This document shows positions 28,398 through 42,938 of a DNA stretch of 64,000 nt, piece after piece. The number at the start of each line of letters is the position of its first letter. The first letter of the stretch is position 1. The stretch covers positions 299,501 through 363,500 of the forward strand of contig JACEVL010000426.1 of assembly GCA_020284085.1 (NCBI GenBank), written 5' to 3'. The notes under the pieces were generated by a model. The model saw only the letters and a list, made by a program, of their open reading frames with translations. It had not been told where the DNA came from and did not search any database. Made by a program: the position numbers and the translations under genes. The DNA comes from Aporrectodea caliginosa. Taxonomy: Eukaryota; Annelida; Clitellata; Crassiclitellata; Lumbricidae.

Positions 28398-28836
28398 GTT
28401 CTAGGCCTACAGACCGCAAGAGCCAGGTCGTTTGGTCTGTTTCGGTCTACAATGTCTGGATTAGGGGATCAATTTTCTTCACTTCTTCATGACTGTATTA
28501 ATGTTTACTATCCACAGAGTGCATTAAATTTTTACTATCCACAATCTGTATTTATTTTGACTATATACATTCTCAGGACTTATAGCAACTGGCATCCCCA
28601 AAGATAGCAATATGCGTCTATTCGTGGTGACAGGACCTCGATCCTGTGCAAAAACAGTTCCCAGCCTCAGATAGAGATTTCCTTGAAGCTGGAGCACGTA
28701 CGTCTCGTATCGATCTTATGTGGTCAGCGTTGAATAAGTTGATTTTTGGCAATGCTTTTGTTTTGACGATGATGAATATATGCAGAGACAGGCACAGCCG
28801 TACAGCACCTAAGATTTCAGCGACCATAGATTAATG

Positions 28837-30440
28837 AAGAAGGTGAAAAGAGAACAAGGAAAAGAAGAATAAGTATATGTTTTCTGAGCTAATTTTTCAG
28901 GGCTTCGCACGGTTTATCTCTGCCTTTAGCCTATATAATAATCGTTCCCGCTTGATTTGCGTGGTTAACTTTGTCTGCTTTGACCGGAAGTCACCGGGTG
29001 TATTTGAATTTGCTCCATCCTATATATCGTTCCCGCAAGACATTGGAACGTAAAATGTAAACTTCCCGTTTTCTATAGTGACAGAATAATGCCCTAGACC
29101 AAACTAATTTTATCAATGAATCGATCTTATGAGTGCCAACGCTTCTATCTGCACCCATCCGTTCGACCTTCGCGCTTCTCCCTTAAAGAGAGTTCCAGGC
29201 TTAGGACTGGCTCTGATATCCACATGTGGTATCAAAGGCGGCGATGCTGCCCACGTTTGCCAGCTTTTTCAGGGTTCCGGCTGAGCCTGTCCACCTCGCG
29301 TAGCGCCCTAAGGTGGTACTTCACTGAAGGCCAATACCTTCACCACTGATGGCATAGCCTCAGCAGGCACTCCCCTACTGACTGTTGCCATGAATTATAT
29401 ATAAGATATCATAATGTTCGAAGATCACTGATTGGTTTAATTATGCTAGAATTGTGACGTGATTCTTATTATGAAATCGAACAAGGTGATTATGACGTCA
29501 CTGGAAAAGTTGCTTAGCTATTTCCTCGATTGACCAATTATACGGCGGAGAAGTCCAACAGAAAGCTTATAAGTCGCGACCGCTTTGCCTGTATATTCGA
29601 TCAGATATCTCGTGATCGCCCTTAACTCAGGGACTTGACGTCCCTGGGAACTCCTGGCAGGGGGCTTTACAATACCTGCCAGGGACCCGATCTAGGGTCG
29701 TTATATCCCGAGGCATCGGGATAACGACCCTAGATCTACGTACGTCGGGTTGCCTATATTGGCAGTTCGACTGTCGGTCATATCGAGTGTCACTTGTTCG
29801 AGTCTCCAAGTAAGTAAGAAAACTTGTGATTCTGACCTACGAGATTTCATTTATGACGATCATCCTCAACAGAAATTATTTCGTGAGTGAAATCCCGCCC
29901 GATCCAAGACTATATTTATTCGTTTCAAATGTAAATGTAAAGTTCTTAACATTTCAGCGCTGCGCAAATACCTCGTCGTCAGGATGTGCAGCAGTGTTCT
30001 AGGCCTACAGACCGCAAGAGCCAGGTCGTTTGGTCTGTTTCGGTCTACAATGTCTGGATTAGGGGATCAATTTTCTTCACTTCTTCATGACTGTATTAAT
30101 GTTTACTATCCACAGAGTGCATTAATTTTTACTATCCACAATCTGTATTTATTTTGACTATTATACATTCTCAGGACTTATAACAATTGGCATCCCCAAA
30201 GATAGCAATATGCGTCTATTCGTGGTGATGGGGTCGAGACCTCGATCCTGTGCAAAAACAGTTCCCAGCCTCAGGTAGAGATTTCCTTGAAGCTGGAGCA
30301 CGTACGTCTCGTATCGATCTTATGTGGTCAGCGTTGAATAAGTTGATTTTTGGCAATGCTTTTGTTTTGACGATGATGAATATATGCAGAGACAGGCACA
30401 GCCGTACAGCATCTAAGATTTCAGCGACCATAGATTAATG
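28837..30440 (+). repeat. 1.6-kb tandem unit 2 (complete)
   Basis: The only uninterrupted unit, about 1604 bp and very close to unit 1. It carries a 26-bp extra piece (tggcagggggctttacaatacctgcc region) next to the hairpin and the same open stretch at 30250-30438. The hairpin lies at 29689-29736 and the TGACGTCA site near 29493. Confidence 0.78.
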
Positions 30441-30813
30441 AAGAAGGTGAAAAAGAGAACAAGGAAAAGAAGAATAAGTATATGTTTTCTGAGCTAATTT
30501 TTCAGGGCTTCGCACGGTTTATCTCTGCCTTTAGCCTATATAATAATCGTTCCCGCTTGATTTGCGTGGTTAACTTTGTCTGCTTTGACCGGAAGTCACC
30601 GGGTGTATTTGAATTTGCTCTATCGTATATATCGTTCCCGCAAGACTTTAAAATGTAAAATGTAAACGTTCCCGTTTTCAATAGCGACAGAATAATGCCC
30701 TAGACCCAACTAATTTTATCAATGAATTGATCTGATGAGTGCCAACCCTTCTATCTGCACCCATCCGTTCGACCTTCGCGCTTCTCCCTTAAAGAGAGTT
30801 CCAGGCTTAGGAC

Positions 30814-32451
<1,638 letters not shown>

Positions 32452-33036
32452 CTTAGGACTGGCTCTGATATCCACATGTGGTATCAAAGGCGGCGATGCC
32501 GCCCACGTTTGCCAGCTTTTTCAGGGTTCCTGCTGAGCCTGTCCACCTCGCGTAGGCATCTGGATAACGACCCTAGATCTACGTACGTCGGGTTGCCTAT
32601 ATTGGCAGTTTGACTGTCGGTCATATCGAGTGTCACTTGTTCGAGTCTCAAAATAAGTAAGAAAACTTGTGATTCTGACCTACGACGGTCCACATATGAA
32701 AAATGTACGTGACTAAGTCTAGGCAAGTTACAGCTCATACTAAAGCACACCTGCAAATCGGCGCACTCTGCGTGCAAAATTAAACTAATTAGATACAGCG
32801 TATGTATACGATTCAAGTTCATTTTAAGTTTCAAGTAAATTGTCCAAGCTTCTTGAAAGTTTGAATTAGCATGCATAGCATAGTCAATTTACAGACTAGT
32901 CTTTAGTCTTTACACGTGTAAATGCATGAATGCATGTATTTTGATAAATATATTCACGTTTTAAGAATATCTGTTGTATAATACGGGTCATTTCTTTTCC
33001 GTAATAAATAAAGCAGAGTAGGCCTACTGTTTTCAG

Positions 33037-33902
33037 CCCAGGAGATTCGTTTGCAATTTGTGAAAGAGTATCCGACCCGGTCAGCAACTCGCGCTTTGAC
33101 TAAGCTGAAGGATGAAACGTTTCTGCTCTACAGACAAAATGACCGAGACTATAATTATTGCGAATGGTTACTACAACCACAACAATGTGAAAGAGGTGAT
33201 CATGGATGTCGTCCCGCTACGAGAAACAGAAATGGTGTGCATGGCAGATTGCAACGTGTCAAACTGCGTGTATGTAGGCCTACGAAACAAAAACTCTCAC
33301 GATTTTTCAGTCTTACGCATTTCGAAAGATGTTGGACATCAGCTTAACCTGTCGATAACATACCACAGATTGCCCATTTCTACGATATCTGTCTCCGCCA
33401 ATGGTAGCCTAGTAATCCTTTCAGTGCAGCAAGGACAGGATCCCAATGTAGTAAGCATATAATTATGATGCGAATGGTTCCTTGCAACATGAAATAATGT
33501 TGTTCCCAGATATCGATGCGTTCAGATTTAAAAATGTAATTCAAAGATCAAATGGAAACTTGGTATTGGCTTATGTCAACGACCAAAATCATAAAATAAA
33601 ACTATTGGAGATCGACATGGGTGGGAGCGTTGTACGCCAATATCAACCATCATTTGGTGAAGAGAGCTTAGTAAGTTTGCAGATATTTATGATGGAATTT
33701 TGATAACTGGACCGAAGGAATGGAGCTTTTAGATTCTGAATTTAATCTCCTGGGTACTTATAGTCTGCAGCAGGATAAAGACAAGAACCTTTGTCTCCAT
33801 GACTTGCATTACGTTAGCGAGAGAAATGAGGTTTGGCGAGTTCATTATGATTGGAATACTCAGACCAGTGGTTTAACTATCTTCCGCTTTACAGAAGAAT
33901 GA
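33037..33902 (+). pseudogene. F-box/beta-propeller copy 3, last exon only
   Basis: Acceptor TTTTCAG before 33037 is intact, but the coding frame is broken about four times: near 33140-33165, a 4-base gain near 33461 (agcatataattatgatg), a 1-base loss near 33676 (agtttgcagat) and a 4-base loss near 33714 (ggaccgaagg). The pieces read as the same propeller sequence as the sisters and end in FRFTEE. Exons 1-3 and the promoter are absent: the 1.6-kb tandem units run straight into intron 3 at about 32686. The 3' flank, with AATAAA at 34152-34157, is still array-like. Confidence 0.88.
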
Positions 33903-34151
33903 ACCGCTCGAAAGGATGTTAAAGATGGAGACAATCTGTATTAACTGGTTTCGATATCTTTTGGAATGAGTGGTGCCATGGCTACTAATATCTGGAGTTT
34001 TAAATAACTGAACTGCGTTTGAAGACCTAATATATTATGCGATTTGCTATACATTGAGAATTTCGTTTGCATGAATCTGGCTGCCTGTAAAAATTGTTCT
34101 TCCTTGGTTTGTGATAAAAAAAATTCTTCCTTGATTTGTGCTTTTTATTTT

Positions 34152-34157
34152 AATAAA
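34152..34157 (+). promoter_or_regulatory. Polyadenylation signal AATAAA of pseudogene copy 3
   Basis: Same conserved position as in the working copies; probably no longer used. Confidence 0.45.
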
Positions 34158-34545
34158 ATTCTGCTCTTCTATTGACATGTAGTCAAAAAAGGACGATAAG
34201 CTACAACTGCAATCGAGGACAAAGGTCGAATTAATTCCTTTAATTAATCGTTTCAGTTATTCACACAAGGTCGAAGGGGATTTGTCGAGGTGCAGACCTC
34301 TGACACGCTTCTCCTTCCCATCGCACTGCCTCGTCCCTGAAAGGACCCTGCACTCTTGTGGGCAACTGATACCTCGCGCATCCTGCATAATATGGTCCTG
34401 CATGACTGGTACAGAACGATCCAAAACTCACCGCTATTGCGTAAGCGTCGTTTTCTAGGAACTTTCCGGTATTGTTTAAGCGATATTCGATATGTCGGCC
34501 AATACACAACAATTCACGATAATATCAGAAACTGCGGGCATAACA

Positions 34546-35077
34546 GTTTGCAATGTGTCAAACTGCGTGTATGTAGACCTACGAAACAAAAACTGCCTCT
34601 GCCTTTCAGTCTTACGCATTTCAGAAAGATGTAGATCAGTGCTTCCCAAACCTTTCAGTGTCACAGACCGGCAGGAATTAACTTTCAGTGTCACGGACCG
34701 GCAGGAATTTTCCACTGCAGGAGGACCGGTGCCAAATTTTTTAATTATTTCTCATTTTCGTTTTTGATCATCTAGTGTATCAAAATTGATTTAAATGCAT
34801 GTATAGCCAATTATATGACTCTATTGTCCTTTAAATGATAGCCTAATAAGTCTTTTTGTAATGACTTTTAAAAATATATTAGTCATTTCTTGATTCCGAT
34901 AAAATTTGACCAGTTTCATGACTCACTTTACGGACCGGCAACAGAGGACTCACGGACCGGCACCGTTCCGCGGACCACCACTTTGGGAAGCACTGATGTA
35001 GATCATCAGTTTAACATGTGGATAAAATATCACAGACACCCATTTCTGCGATATCTGTCTCCGCCAATGGAGGCCTA
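34546..35077 (+). pseudogene. Ectopic exon-4 fragment behind copy 3, split by a hAT
   Basis: Left part tttgcaatgtgtcaaactgc to ttcagaaagatgtagat, right part catcagtttaacatgtggat to cgccaatggaggcc; the 359-bp insert at 34637-34995 separates them. Relatives at 22692-22878 and 44092-44265 are uninterrupted. Confidence 0.78.
34637..34995. mobile_element. Short hAT-type MITE
   Basis: 359 bp, CAGTGCTTCCCAAA at the left and TTTGGGAAGCACTG at the right (perfect 14-bp inverted repeat), flanked by atgtagat at 34629-34636 and 34996-35003. Subterminal accggcaggaat/ggaccggca repeats. Confidence 0.93.
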
Positions 35078-35238
35078 ATGATAGGTTCGTACAGTATTAT
35101 GCTTTCGTTACGAAGCGTGAGCATCAAGACTTAACGTTCTCGCACTGCTCAGTGCATGGCAATGCGCCGAACGGTCAGGCTTTATTGAGCAAACCTCGTC
35201 AACGATGTTTTCGATCATCGACCATGAGGACGTGATGG

Positions 35239-35398
35239 TTCCTGAGACAGAGAGGCACCCATCACGTAATGTTTCTTGGCAGTGTTACAGACATAGGCCT
35301 GGGGTGAACCGCCCCCGCGCCCTTCCTGGTTGTATGCCGGCGCCCCTCAAGACCAGAGTTATCCGTATGTGTCAACTTTATTTTAATAAACGAATATG

Positions 35399-35462
<64 letters not shown>

Positions 35463-35937
35463 AATGATGCTGCTGATGATGATGATGATGCGGTACGGGA
35501 CTGGCATGGCCGAGGTTTAGTTCATTTCTTAACCCAAACAATGTGCTTCCCAAAGTATTGCTGTTCTTTCTATCTTAAGGTGTATAAGTAGGGTGGGGCT
35601 GGGTGAAATAGACAGATAGCATCAACAGGCCACGGAAGATTGGCATGACTGGCTTAGGGTAATGGTAACACTATGGCACGAAGCACAGAAGATCAGCATG
35701 GACGCGGGTTCGATTCCAGCTACCCTCCCAAAGGTCGACTCCGCCTTTCATTCGCCAGGTGGCGTTCGTAAAACGCGCAGTAGGACGTGGTGGGCGCCTT
35801 GCATGGCTGCAAAACAAATTCGACTCACGAAATAACTTGTGCTCATCCTTTCATACTAGGAATTGTAATCATACTGCGCTGTGTCTGTTTGAAATAATAA
35901 ACGAAGAATATTGTTGTCATCATCATCGTCGTCGTCG

Positions 35938-35970
<33 letters not shown>

Positions 35971-36364
35971 CCTGTTAATTGAGTTCTGGTCAGTAATTCG
36001 TTTACCAAAGGCTTATGGCGATCTGGGAAATTTAACGTTTTCTAGTTTTTATATTAATTTAACTAAATGTCAAATTCAAACACGACTCAAACTACATCTT
36101 AACTACGAGTGACAGCATGTGCTTAAATCAGCACTGAAATAATAAAGCAATTTGTTCAGATGACAGCTGGAAATAACACCATTACAGTGTGGAAATTCAA
36201 AATATGCCTTACGAGTTCCGGACCCCCACATAAACTTCTGGATCCGTCACTGGCGCCGAACACGCCGCCGCCGCCGATTTTTGTTGGTCGGCGGCGCGCC
36301 GCCCCGACCACTGAAAATGACCGGCGCGCCGCCGCCGACACTATGAAGTCGGCGCAGAGCTCTA
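35239..36364 (+). mobile_element. GCC-ended hAT relic, left end lost
   Basis: Third member of the 23041-24429 family. The right end ...GGCGCAGAGCTCTA followed by gttcccgc is intact; the left GC-rich end is gone and the sequence starts within gagacagagaggcac. Part of the segmental duplication. Confidence 0.7.
35642..35970 (+). mobile_element. tRNA-derived SINE, family C
   Basis: Duplicate of 23708-24036, with B box GGTTCGATTCC and an (ATC)n tail. Confidence 0.78.
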
Positions 36365-36454
36365 GTTCCCGCACTCTGGCACGACGAGACGGGCATACCA
36401 TGGTACACTGAGCACCGTATCTTCCCTATACATCAGGTTGCCATCCAGCCAAGG

Positions 36455-36623
36455 ATCCTGAGTGGCCGAGTGGGTTGGTTCCCGCTCGTCACGCCGGCGC
36501 CCCGGTTCGCTTCCCGGTCGGGTCGGTTTATCAGAGATTAATTTCTCGGATCTTTACTGCGGGTGGCTCGGTCGCATTATAAACGTGGAGTACAATACAA
36601 CACACAACACAACACAATATACT
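36455..36623 (+). mobile_element. tRNA-derived SINE, family A
   Basis: Duplicate of 24520-24690 with two 1-base losses in the tRNA-like head. Confidence 0.72.
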
Positions 36624-36867
36624 GGGGCGCAGTGGTATAGGGGTATGTTCGGTGCCTTGCAGCCGTAGGGTTGCGGGTTCGAATCCACCTCAAAGCCGTC
36701 GCGTAGGGACCCTGGGCAAGTCCTTCACTCGCAATTGCTCATGCGCTTCGGCGTGAAACTCCGATTCAGCGTTCGCGCAGTAGTCAGGAGCGCCTCTGAA
36801 TGGGAAATCTGGTAGGGGCGCTATAACAAGTGTTCAAATACAATACAATACAATACAATACAATACA
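36624..36867 (+). mobile_element. tRNA-derived SINE, family B
   Basis: Duplicate of 24691-24932, same tail. Confidence 0.85.
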
Positions 36868-37740
36868 TTAAAACAGGTAGGCCTATTAAACACACAGAGG
36901 GTTCAAGAAACATTTCCAACTAAACTTATTTTACAAGCTTTAGATAGCCATGTGAAACGCCTCTGTGATGAATACAAAAGGCGCTATATAAAAGCAGGAC
37001 ACACCCATAGGCCTACCTACATACACAAATGAAAGTAGTGATTTTAGAGACGTAATGTGGTGCGAATTGTAGGATGTAACAGTAATCGAAACTCTGAGAG
37101 ACTGATACCGATCTAAAACCGCCGAGGTCGCATCGTGCTAGATGGCAATTAGGCCTATCCTATCATCACTAGGCCTATATGCATGGTGGTTAATTCAGCC
37201 GGATCTGATATCCGGAACCCCAGATTTGCGATCCACAGCCTGAACTGTGAGATCCGCCACAACGGTGGTGACCCGTCACCCAAATATATTTTGGTTGCAA
37301 TAATCGATTATAAGTACACATTTACACATTTTATGTGTTTTCAAAATAGTGAATAGCGAATGATCGGTATAAATTCTTCAGATGCTTGGGCTTGGGTTTT
37401 AGATTTGCAAACACTAGTTGAGATCCGCCATCTCTGGATGAACTAGGCCTATTTAACCACTGGATCACACAGATTTCTACAAGTGTCATTCGAAACTCAC
37501 CGTCCAATAAACTACGAACATTTCAAATCCATAAAAAAAGATTTCAATGGTCATTGTTAAACGCAAGTTCTCGAAGTCAGAAAACTTCATTCCAGTTTCA
37601 ACGCCTCTCTGTAGCTATTGAGCGCTTCAACACAATTGCTTTGAACGGCGCATTCATAGATATAAGCAAGAAATAGCCATGACAGTTGTGAAAGTGTCAA
37701 AGTATCTGAAAATATTACATTAACTTTACGCTGGTAAATG

Positions 37741-37815
37741 TCAGTAGTAGTAGTAGTGGTGGTAGTGGTGGTGGTGATGGTGGTGGTGGTGTTGTTGGTG
37801 GTAGTAGTAGTAGGG
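37741..37815. repeat. (AGT)/(GGT) repeat upstream of copy 4
   Basis: Imperfect trinucleotide tract about 0.65 kb before the start codon of copy 4, identical in pattern to 25806-25885. Confidence 0.85.
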
Positions 37816-38328
37816 GCTAGTAGTTATAGTAGCAGTAATAGAAATAAAATTTAAAAGATAAAGTGAGGATGGATAAAACAATGACTGTAATAATAATTGG
37901 TATCTATTACTTTATAAACAGTATAATCTAATAATGTATTAAACGGTAGTAACAATTATAATAGGCCTACTAATTAATATCTCCAGCAAATTATCGTAAT
38001 ATTATAATAACTTTCATAATATTTATGATATAATAATTATAATAGTATTTAATCAAAATGCTTGAGGACTCAGATCGGCTACGCAAGGAGACTTCGCAAC
38101 AAGAGGAAATTTGGAAATCGTGCTTTTGCTGTACCAGGACCGACAGAATAGAACAGTCTCCCAGTTAAATCCGTCAATGTTCATCTGCTACTCAATTAAA
38201 ATTAAAATTAAAAACTTATCTATTCTTATTACACTATAGTTAGGAACACAGTGCAACGCGCTCTAGTGCCAGACTTGTAAAGCGCGCTATAAATTTCTAA
38301 TTATATTGTATTCTAAGTGTCCATTGTA

Positions 38329-38336
38329 TGACGTCA
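38329..38336 (+). promoter_or_regulatory. CRE palindrome upstream of copy 4
   Basis: TGACGTCA 122 bases before the ATG, followed by cagtatattttc and gacgccattatctgtttcagac; the last motif is itself repeated here (38355-38383 and 38400-38430). Confidence 0.55.
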
Positions 38337-38457
38337 CAGTATATTTTCCAAACGCCATTATCTAATTCAGACTAACATCTTTAATTTTAATATCGTTTTC
38401 CAGACGCCATTATCTGTTTCAGACTAACATCTTTAATTTTAATATCGTTTAACTAAT

Positions 38458-41400
38458 ATGTCGAAGAAACGAACATCAGCTGAATCCAATAATGATGAGC
38501 AAACGAATGAAAGCTCAGACTGTAAGTTAATTAACACAAGACAGTTTTTTTATTGTGCGCTTATAATTGCTTGCAGTTTCAGTGGCTAAATCTGAAATTT
38601 AGGAATGTCGGTCAGAGCTTCTTAGCCAACCATTCGCAGTTTTTTCGTTTACGCATATTCAGTAGGCCTAAGTTAGTATAGATTCCACGCATCCACATGC
38701 AATCAATCAATATTCGTTTATTTGCAGTAACAGAATGACACAGACGCATTTCTGCTGAGTCAGTGCTGACAAGTAAAGAGTAGTCTAATTGTGGTGATTC
38801 GCTTGAGTTATAAGAAACTGTAAACCATCAGAGGATTTGGTAAATGTTTGTATAGAGGATTTCATCCTGCGACGACCAGCTGTTTGCATGGCACTGTGTA
38901 AATACAAAATTGTGATGATGCTAGTTATCATGATTGATCAAATTTTAACATCAAATCTATCAAACCCATATCATTGCAGACCTATTACAAGTTTATTCTG
39001 TTACTTCCGAGCAATATAGGTCTAACTGTAGGTGTATATTAAGTTACACGTTTCAAACTGTTCGTAATATTCCCTATTGTATGCGTTGTTCAAATTCAAA
39101 TTTTATTAGAATCAATTCCATGAACAGTGAACAAAATGTACATGTGTGAATACAGTCAATAAGTTTTCATTTCGTAGGTGCCATTCAGCCTAATAAGTGC
39201 TAGAAATTAAAGAGATCTAACAGGTTAAGTAGTAAAAATCGATTCGTGGAGAGAAGAAGACCAAGGGGCTTGTCTAGTCTTACCCACTTGTTCTCATAAA
39301 GTTCAGGCTTTTGTATCAATAAAGATCGCCGACTTTCTTATTCTTCTTCTAGCCCCAGAAGACAATGCTAGACGTGCAAAACTCGACTCACTGAGTGACA
39401 CAACGGTAAGCTTTATGACCTCAAACTGTAATTCCAAATTCTTTGTATGATCTAAACTTTGTGAATTGGTAGAACAGTGAGGTTTAGAGTTCAATAGTTG
39501 CCATGCTTTTTCTCTAGCGGCTAGCCAAATTACCTTATTAGCACTCAATAGTATTTAAATTCGAAATTCAAGGCAACAATTTTTGTCTAAATGCATCGCA
39601 TCCTTCAACGGTTTCAACAGATTTTTATAGCGCTTCAATCTATCCAGACGTCCTAGCGATCCTGTTACCATAAGGTCCCTCGCTGTTTTACTTAAGCGTC
39701 GTACACTGGGCTCAGCATACGTTGTGTTCATCATCAGAATCTTCGTTTTGGGCTTCCAGAATGCTGAGCGGAAGCTGAATAGCGACTTCGTCGCTAATTA
39801 AAGTCTAAGTCTAATATCAGCACAAGGATGGATCTAATATGTTTGGAGCTTTCCGATGAAAATGAGCAGGTGCCGTGTGCTTATCTTTCGAATGGCGCTT
39901 TAGAAGTTTGGAGATTACGTTTACGATTACGATTTCTGTATTGCAAAAGGCCGTTAGATAACGAAAATATTTGGCTGCTTTATAATATCAACAAAGTAAA
40001 ACCGCCATTGATAGGTTCGATCTTTTCCCTTTTAAATTTCTGAATGAGCCATCTGACCAGAATCATCTGTTAAATAAAAAGTAAATTCTGGACTACGTAC
40101 AAATACTTTTAATTCTGCCTGACCTCCTAATATGAGTTGACATTGAAGGTGGCACTAATTGTGTAATTTTCACGACTCTGCTTACAATTTATTCTCCTTT
40201 GTTGATTTTATGCAGAAGTTTTCTTAAGTTAGTTAACATAATTATGTGACATTCATTCACGTGTAGCTACAAGATCTACCGATCGAGCTACTTGAATGTA
40301 TCCTCGTTAAAGCCGTAGCTATGGAAGTGAAGGATTTGATGCTGGCCAAGAGTGTGTGGAAAGAAAAAGCTGATCTGGTGATAAGCCGACTAAGAACTGT
40401 TTGTTCGCAATGGAACAACATCCTTACGACCATCTCCTTCCGAACTAAACTTCACAGAATTCTAGACGGCACTGGTTAGTTCGTGGAGCTTTATTGCTAT
40501 TATATTAAATGTTTTTTTTCTTGCCTACGATATTAGAAGATCTTAAAATGGAATTAAAACCAAAGCGTTAGGACTATTAATGAAGGTAAAACAGAGGGAG
40601 CCACGAATAAGCTGGTCCCATACGTTAGCACTGTTAGTAGCGCGTTATAATTTTTTAAAAGATTATATTTACGATTTGGCTAGCCATTGCCTTTTAGATG
40701 TCCTGAATATCTAGACCTTAGAAGGCAATGGGCCAGCCAACTGACTCGCTGCCTACTCTCTCAGTTGACGGTCTCCGGTCAGCGTCCTCTCTACATCTGA
40801 ATTGGCTGGATATGCAAAAATGAACAGAAACCTTAAACTGAATTTATGCTCTAGTGGGAATTTGAACTCCGCCTCTCCATTGTCAATCCAGCAGAGTAAT
40901 ATTAAACGGTATTCTCACATTTCTACTTTCATGTTTGAACAACTGCACTGGCTTTCTCTCTCTGCTCGCATTAAATTCAAAATACTCATTTTAGTCTACA
41001 AGGCACAAAGGGGTCTTGCCCCAAAATATTTGCTGATGTTTTACTCCGGCCTCTTTCAGCCTCCTCCCATCGACCACTACGCTCATCAAACACGAACTTC
41101 TAGTACCTCATACTAGAACAGCTAGCCTATGGCTCAGTCCCGGTCCTTTACCTCAATTGGTCCCTCTCTTTGGAATGCGCTGTCTCCATCTACTCGCTCT
41201 CGAATTCTAGCTAGTAAACTCTCTTCCACCTTTGCTTTTCTGAAAACCTTTTTCTTCTCTTTGGCCTTGGGCACTGGGAGCGCCTCTGACTGGTTCACCC
41301 TATGAGAGGCGCTTTATAAATGTTTGAATACAATACAATATTAAACCTATGGCCACAACATTATCGCACGTTCACATTTAAAAAATATACATGCCTAAGT

Positions 41401-42586
41401 CTAGACAAGTTACATCTCATACTAAAGCACACCTGCAGTTCGGCGCACTCTGCGTGCAAAGTTTAACTTTCCCGAGCGTTGTTCGATACAGCGTAGGCCT
41501 ATCTATGCGATTCAAGTTCATTTTAAGTTTCAAGTAAATTGTCCAAGCTTCTTGAATGTTTAAAGTAGCATGTATTGCATAGTCAATTTCCTGACTAGTC
41601 TTTACACGTGTAAATGCACGAATGCATGTATTTTGATAGATTATATATTTCACATTTTAAGAATATCTGTTGTATAAGACGCGTCATTTCTTTTCCGTAA
41701 TAAATAAAGCAGAGTACTGTTTTCAGCCCAGGAGATTCGTTTGAAATTTGTGAAAGACTATCCGAGCCAGTCACGAACTCGCGCTGTGACTATCCTGAAG
41801 AATGAAACCTTTCTGCTCTACAGACAAAATAACCGAGACTATATCGCGACTGGTTTCTACAACCACAACAATAAGCCAGAGGTGATCATGGATGTCGCCC
41901 CGCTACGAGAAACAGAATTGTTGTGCATGGCAGCTTGCAACGTCTCAAACTGCGTGTATGTAGGCCTACGAAACAAAAAGTCTCACGACTTTTCAGTCTT
42001 ACGCATTTCGAAAGCTGTTGAACATCGGTTTAACTTGTTGATAAAATACCACAGATTGCCCATTTCCACGATGTCTGTCTCCGCCAATGGTAGCCTAATA
42101 ATCCTTTCAGCGCAGCAAGGACAGGATCCCAATGTGGTAAGCATATATGATGCGAATGGTTCCTTGCAACATGAAATAATGTTGTCCTCAGATATCGGCG
42201 CGTTCACATTTAAGAACGTAATTCAAAGATCAAATTGCAACTTGGTATTGGCTTACGTCAACGACCAAAATCATAAAATAACACTTTTGGAGATCGACAT
42301 GGGTGGGAACGTTGTACGCCAATATCAGTCATCATTTGGTGAAGAGAGCTTAGTAAGTTTTGCAGATATTAATGGTAGAATTCTGATAACTGAATTCACA
42401 CAAATGGAGCTTTTAGATTCTGAATTTAATCTCCTGGGTACTTATAGTCTGCAGGAGGATAAAGACAAGAACCTTTTACTCTACGACTTGCATTACGTTA
42501 GCGAGAGAAATGAGGTTTGGCGAATTCATTATGATCAGAATACTCAGACCAGTGTTTTGACTACCATCCGCTTTACAGAAGAATGA
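38458..42586 (+). CDS. F-box/beta-propeller gene, copy 4
   Basis: Exons 38458-38521, 39353-39405, 40267-40474 and 41727-42586; predicted 394 residues. Residues 1-21: MSKKRTSAESNNDEQTNESSD, polar and probably disordered; the mini-exon (23-39) has ARRAKLD in place of AKRAKLD. F-box-like segment about 40-92 (LPIELLECIL, VCSQW at 84-88) with an unusual 20-residue insert. Propeller 110-394, including a C-x3-C-x4-C pattern (residues 175-184) and blades ending near 263, 301, 346 and 391. Here the exon 3 acceptor must be TAG|CTACAA, since the alternative ctacag seen in copies 1 and 2 is lost. A Cys replaces the usual Gly in SNGNLVLAY. Intron 3 holds a LINE fragment. The copy is open throughout and splice sites are intact; I expect it to be functional. 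Confidence 0.87.
39842..39931 (+). mobile_element. LINE 3' tail fossil in intron 2 of copy 4
   Basis: Same ancestral fossil as in copies 1, 2, 5 and 6, ending TTTACGATTACGATT. Confidence 0.6.
40908..41336 (+). mobile_element. 5'-truncated LINE in intron 3 of copy 4
   Basis: 429 bp flanked by aatattaaac at 40898-40907 and 41337-41346; sister copies give the empty site (gtaatattaaaactatgg). The frame LHWLSLSARIKFKILILVYKAQRGLAPKY is the familiar C-terminal end of a CR1/L2-type reverse transcriptase ORF; further on WNALSPSTR can be read in another frame. The 3' end gggagcgcctctgactgg...gaggcgctttataaatgtt carries an (AATAC)n tail. Confidence 0.88.
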
Positions 42587-42837
42587 ACCGCTCGAAAGGA
42601 TGTTGACGATGGAGACAATCTGTATTAAATGGTATTCGATATCTCTTGGAATGGGTGATGCCATGGCTATTAATATCTGGAGTTTTAAATAACTGAACTG
42701 CGTTTGCAGACCTCATTATACTATGCGATTTGCTATACATTGAGAATTTCGTTTGCATGAATCTGGCTGCCTGTAAAAATTGTGCTTCCTTGGTTTGTGA
42801 TAAAAATAATTCTTCCTTGATTTGTGCTTTTTATTGT

Positions 42838-42843
42838 AATAAA
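42838..42843 (+). promoter_or_regulatory. Polyadenylation signal AATAAA of copy 4
   Basis: Conserved position about 250 bases after the stop. Confidence 0.6.
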
Positions 42844-42938
42844 ATTCTGCTCTTCTATTGACATATAGTCAAAAACGGACGATAAGCTACAACCGCAATC
42901 GAGGACAAAGGTGTTTCACTCGAATTAATTCCTTTAAT

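Larger units (their letters stand above)
26061..28836 (+). repeat. 1.6-kb tandem unit 1 (with hAT insertion)
   Basis: First of three head-to-tail units: about 1.58 kb plus a 1196-bp transposon. In order: ggtgaaaaagagaacaagg, gcttcgcacggtttatctctg, a TGACGTCA site near 26704, agaaagcttataagtcgcg (TATA-like), two hairpins, a GTAAGT donor-like word (near 27005), atttcag acceptor-like words, and a 60-codon open stretch 28646-28834 (...DFLEAGARTSRIDLMWSALNKL...) that is kept in unit 2. No known protein recognised. Confidence 0.75.
35285..37990 (+). repeat. Segmental duplicate, right copy (partner 23346-26050)
   Basis: Near-identical to the left copy, including both SINEs, the AATAC tail and the AGT/GGT tract; divergence begins after ctccagcaaatta, where the left copy enters the 1.6-kb tandem array and this copy continues to the promoter of copy 4. 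Confidence 0.85.

Noticed and set aside
28646..28834. Stand-alone 62-codon gene in the tandem units
   Set aside because: No ATG start, and only two copies to compare; described as an open stretch within the unit instead.
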